A stretch of 64,000 bases of DNA from Paralvinella palmiformis (taxonomy: Eukaryota; Annelida; Polychaeta; Terebellida; Alvinellidae). This document shows positions 60,041 through 64,000 of this stretch, one piece after another. Numbering within the stretch: the first letter of the stretch is position 1; every line of letters begins with the position of its first letter. The notes beneath the pieces were generated by a model. The model did no database searches. It was given only the letters and a program-made list of their open reading frames with translations, and had not been told where the DNA came from. Where the stretch lies: assembly GCA_025642065.1 (NCBI GenBank), contig JAODUP010000356.1, forward strand, positions 1 to 64,000, read 5' to 3'. Both the position numbers and the translations under genes were made by a program.

Positions 60041-60135
60041 TTATATGGATAGAGTTGTTATTATTTTATGTTATTTGTTAGATGTTGTCTTGGCAACTAG
60101 TGACATAATTAAATGTGACTATAAATTGTTAGTAT

Positions 60136-60142
<7 letters not shown>

Positions 60143-60178
<36 letters not shown>

Positions 60179-60337
60179 GCCATTTTATATGTATAGACTT
60201 GTTGTGTGGTACATGATGGTTTGTTGATTTGGTCAGTTTTGCCTCTGCTCATCTCCTTTGGGAAACATCCAATGATCACAGCTTGAAAACACAACTTGAA
60301 TGTTTGTAGCATCAAGTCTGTCTATTATAAACTTCTA

Positions 60338-60402
<65 letters not shown>
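60143..60402. repeat. (AT)n microsatellites
   Basis: TA runs at 60143-60174 and 60342-60402, the second being the longest in the window (about 60 bases). Confidence 0.95.
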
Positions 60403-60406
<4 letters not shown>

Positions 60407-60409
60407 TAT

Positions 60410-60545
60410 GGTTAAAATACTTGTTATGTTTAACATGTAATTGTTATATTTAAAGATAATTGTCATAATTAAGATATGTTTGTTATAATTATCATATAAG
60501 TGTTATAATTAACATATTCTAATTAAAATTAATATGTACTTGTTT
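60410..60545. repeat. Degenerate tandem repeat, about 27-bp unit
   Basis: Successive units of the form acttgttataattaacata with drift. Five to six copies. Confidence 0.6.
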
Positions 60546-61145
60546 TATTTAACAAAAACATGTACTTAGTATATCTGAGGTCTGGTATTTATATGGTACG
60601 TTTATTCGTTCTATGTAATATATAATTGTTTTATGGTGGGTGTATTTGTGTTATTTGGTGGGCCTATGTATGTGTGACAGTCACTGTCAGCTGAAGATGA
60701 CACGGGCACTGTTAGAATAAGATAACAGAGATCTACACATCTTTCTATGATTAGATTGTTTATAAGGGAACGAGCATTGTCGATCTTGTGTGTTTGTATG
60801 TGCTAACCAATTATAATCAAGGTGTTAGGAGGTCAGGATAGGATCATATCGGAGATGAACAAACTCGGTTGAAATATGGCGAGGATGATATGGTGAGATT
60901 AGGAGCATCACAATAAATAATGATAACGGGCTGCTCATCATTATCTAAACATTTTCGGTTGTTATAATCAGTCGCCAAGTTTGAGTGAAATAACCCAACT
61001 CCCTGATAATTTGTTATCACTCTGTTTCTTATTCGGAAAATTGTTATTGAACAATGTTGATGAGACGTTGATGGGACGTTGTGTAAATGTTTGCGATGAT
61101 GAAGAGTATTATAATAATAATGATGCTGGTGATGATGAAATAATT

Positions 61146-61175
61146 TGTGTTTGTGTGTGTGTTTGTGTATATATA

Positions 61176-61259
<84 letters not shown>
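61146..61259. repeat. (GT)n microsatellite
   Basis: Long TG run interrupted once by tatatatag and once by TT. It accounts for the Thr-His runs of the minus-strand frame here. Confidence 0.95.
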
Positions 61260-61260
<1 letters not shown>

Positions 61261-61762
61261 CCTATAATTATCGTGATCAGGGGTAGAGTTTAAACGTATT
61301 TCTATTTTGTCTATACTCGTCGGGATATTTGTTTCTCCACACACTCTCTCATATTCTGACAAACTAATTTCTAAATATAACTAATTATTTCATGGTCCAT
61401 TGATGGAGTAGTTGAATTTTTAGAAATTAGATTCCCTTCCTCTCATTCTAAGTTGTTTCTGAAACCTACCTGATATCCGGTATTCTCTATTATAGGTCAT
61501 GATTCGGATAAGGGCTTTATTTTGGTTTTCCAACATATAAAACAACTCGGCACAAATTTCGGATGGTAAACGGGATGTCAATGAGGGGTTTCTAAATAAT
61601 AAACGTAAATGTACGAGGAATTACTGTTAGGGTGCATAAATCGTGCTATTAAATAGGGGATTGAGACGGTATTTCGTTCTAGTCTAAGATATTATCCACT
61701 TTCCAGTAATGTGGCTTCGTTTTTTCAATATGTGTAAAGAGTTTAGATTATTCATTTAAATG

Positions 61763-61765
<3 letters not shown>

Positions 61766-61811
<46 letters not shown>
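61766..61811. repeat. (AT)n microsatellite
   Basis: TA run. Confidence 0.95.
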
Positions 61812-61813
<2 letters not shown>

Positions 61814-62031
61814 ACGTTTTCTAAGTGTACCGACTGCAAGTCCATAACAAATTAATTACCAATGTTGCATACATAGGGGTAGGATGGCTTGTAAATTTGC
61901 TAATGGCCATTTAAAAACGAATCTCGTTCTTTTTTTAAATATTGGTTAATTTACATAACAACTCCATAATATAGTGAAAATTCTTGTATTTGACATTCAG
62001 TGCTATATAAATATTATACAGCGTCTCTGAA

Positions 62032-62360
62032 ATGTTGTTGGGTATTGTTTACGTAAATTCTGCACAGTCGTACTTTATGATTGAACAAAACGACAAATCT
62101 AACTGGCCCCAGACTTTCAAAATAGACAACAAATATATTTCAGGTGAAACTGAAATAACAAATAGCTTCAATAGGTATTTTTCAAAAATTGGTAAAACCA
62201 CCTCTGAAAATGTCCCTAAAAGGTACAAAAAATTAATGACTATTTGAAAACACCTCAAATAAACAGCATATTTTTGGAAACTATAGGACCAGATCAAGTC
62301 TAAGAATATGATAAATTTGGAGGAATTTAAACAAGGTGAAATGCTAAGAGTTAACAATAA
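62032..62360 (+). pseudogene. LINE fragment between endonuclease and reverse transcriptase
   Basis: The frame 62085-62245 reads NWPQTFKIDNKYISGETEIT and NRYFSKIGKTTSENVPK, and a shifted continuation gives PQINSIFLETIGPDQV. These segments resemble the linker just before the reverse transcriptase domain in CR1/RTE-like LINEs. Stops and a frameshift; nothing recognisable follows. Confidence 0.55.
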
Positions 62361-62364
62361 CATG

Positions 62365-63900
62365 GGTCAATCCGATGAAAATCTAATAAAATGCATCAAG
62401 CATCCGCCGTTTCACTTTTAAATTACCGTATTCAAAGTGAATTAGACGTAGGCCAAAAATGTGTTTACCGAGGTATTACTGTACTATTAAATTTATTTAT
62501 ACAAGATTATCAAGGTATGTTAATATTGATTTTAACGCTCTCAACAATCCAGATATTATATTTCAGATATTGAATTCCAGATATGGGATGTGGTAAATGT
62601 TTCAGTGGGAGGCATCACAGCGTACTACACAAAGACGTAATAGCTAAGTGTACGTGGCGTATTAAAATATTCACGGATAATTTCGACAGATCGTAAAATT
62701 AACTCGGGTGTTTCACCTTCTCACTCTTAGAAGTTAAATATTATAAAACCCCAATTGGTGCCCTTAATATGACTAAGCATAGCTCTTCACCTTAACTGGG
62801 ATCGATATTGCATATCATCACATGGACGAGTAATGTCCGTCATTTGTTCTGGATATCTTGTCAGAAATCGTCTTTATACGAATAACAATCGGCAGCCTGG
62901 GGCCAGAGTCATGCGTGGCTGAACAGCAATAAAAGCCTTATTTCAAACTGCTGTAACTTTCTTCACAGAAAACGCATGGTCAGTGTTTTCGTATGGACAT
63001 AACGCTTTCGCTGTGTTCTTTCACGGTGTGTTTTTATATCTCATTTGAAGAGTGGTGTGCGATTGGCATAAGATTTAAAAGAATACAGATTTCAGCGCTA
63101 TTGCTATATTGGGTCGCTGTAGCCGAGTGGCACCTTCTTTGGCTACATGTTTCTATCAGTTTGCGCTTCTACGCCATACATTCTTATAAAGAGCGTATTC
63201 TAAAATGTAATTTCGTATAAAAATTGACCCTAATAACCGAGTGTATGGTTTGCAAAATGTCGATCGAAAGTTTAGATTTTCAGTCAATCACTCATCAATA
63301 TTAAATTTTCCTATATAAATTAGATCGAGAAAATCGTATTTTTATCTACTACTTTTAAATATTAACTTCGGTAATGAAGCATTTTACGGTGCGACGGCGA
63401 AACTGAAAACAATCTAGCTAGCTTTACTTCAGCAGACTCTGAGGGAGGTCGCCATTTTGTGTGTATAGCGTTGATGCATATGATCGAGAATGGATACATC
63501 AGATGATTTATAGCAACTTTATACGGAGGATTAGGCATGTATTTAATAAATAACAATATTTTGAATATAACTGAAGTATTGTTTGGTTTAAACGTCTCTG
63601 AATATATTTTGAACGCTCCAGAAATTCCAGGGTTTGGTTCAACTCGAATGGCCATTTTTAAGCCTATGCACGGTGTCCACTGAAGGAGACGGTCAAGTTA
63701 ATCCCCCAGTAAAACATATTCTGTTTACCTTGTACTGTAATATTGTTATTCTTTAGACACATGTACATTGAAGGTATGTAAAAATATTGTATTTAACTCA
63801 TGGACATATTAAAAATTGTCAGAGAAGGGAAATGAATCGCAATATAACAATACATAGTAAATGTGATACGAATTTAATATGTGAAATGAAAGTAATTTGT
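62365..63900. other. No recognised gene
   Basis: Short frames only. The minus-strand frame at 63362-63655 (97 codons) has no motif I recognise. Confidence 0.4.
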
Positions 63901-63918
63901 TTGTCTTTGACTTTCAGT

Positions 63919-64000
63919 GTATGATACCTTTCTGAAACTCCAGCAAGCCTTCCTAGCCACAGGAAGAGGACGTCGTACTACTCCACCATCCGTGCAGTGC
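63919..64000 (+). CDS. Possible exon running off the right edge
   Basis: A CTTTCAG acceptor is followed by an open frame to the window end: YDTFLKLQQAFLATGRGRRT and then TPPSVQC. The higher GC content and clean acceptor favour an exon. Product unknown. Confidence 0.35.

Noticed and set aside
60844..61362. 172-codon minus-strand frame with Thr-His repeats
   Set aside because: Produced by a (GT)n microsatellite; the flanking residues match no family.

Overview
This window looks like nuclear DNA from an invertebrate animal. It is AT-rich, its genes carry GT-AG introns, it is full of (AT)n, (CA)n and short tandem repeats, and it is packed with decayed transposons. The repertoire (Penelope-like, CR1/Jockey-type and RNase H-bearing LINEs, P/THAP-like, hAT, Ginger-like integrase and tyrosine-recombinase elements, tRNA-derived SINEs) plus a lophotrochozoan-style RING/B-box/NHL gene suggests a marine mollusc. 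The species cannot be named from the sequence alone. There are no operons, CRISPR arrays or rRNA genes.

Layout. 1-1460: a copy of the first three coding exons of a DHRS4-like short-chain dehydrogenase, almost identical to 11830-13290. 1499-2127: a broken NADAR-domain gene. 2590-2910: a 106-bp tandem repeat. 3752-5121: a THAP/P-like transposon remnant. 6009-6340: a SINE nested in another repeat. 7590-8190: a Penelope-like reverse transcriptase remnant. 8714-12842 (minus): the one apparently intact host gene, a nine-exon DHRS4-like reductase of 267 residues. 12985-13414: a non-autonomous hAT element next to its 5' end. 13730-15555: MULE-like and LINE ORF1 remnants, the latter with an in-frame 45-bp minisatellite. 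16500-25650: minisatellites, three copies of an inverted-repeat MITE, SINEs, and fragments of a tyrosine recombinase and a LINE. 30243-36000: P-like and tyrosine-recombinase sequences separated by a 2.1-kb LINE. 39494-40628: an intron-bearing Ginger-like integrase. 42161-45570 (minus): a nearly full-length but decayed P-like transposase. 45770-47540: a diverged tandem duplication. 47575-48938: a hAT element with a perfect 8-bp target duplication. 49944-52347 (minus): a RING/B-box/NHL (TRIM-like) gene with a frameshift and a nonsense codon. 53320-57000: MITE, SINE and LINE pieces. 57700-64000: mainly microsatellites, a LINE fragment and two possible exons.

Host content is therefore small: the DHRS4-like gene and its partial duplicate, the TRIM-like gene, and possible exons at 58861-59084 and at the right edge. 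Almost everything else that reads as protein is mobile-element debris. All exon models were assembled by hand from reading frames and splice signals; family names rest on recognised motifs, not on searches.
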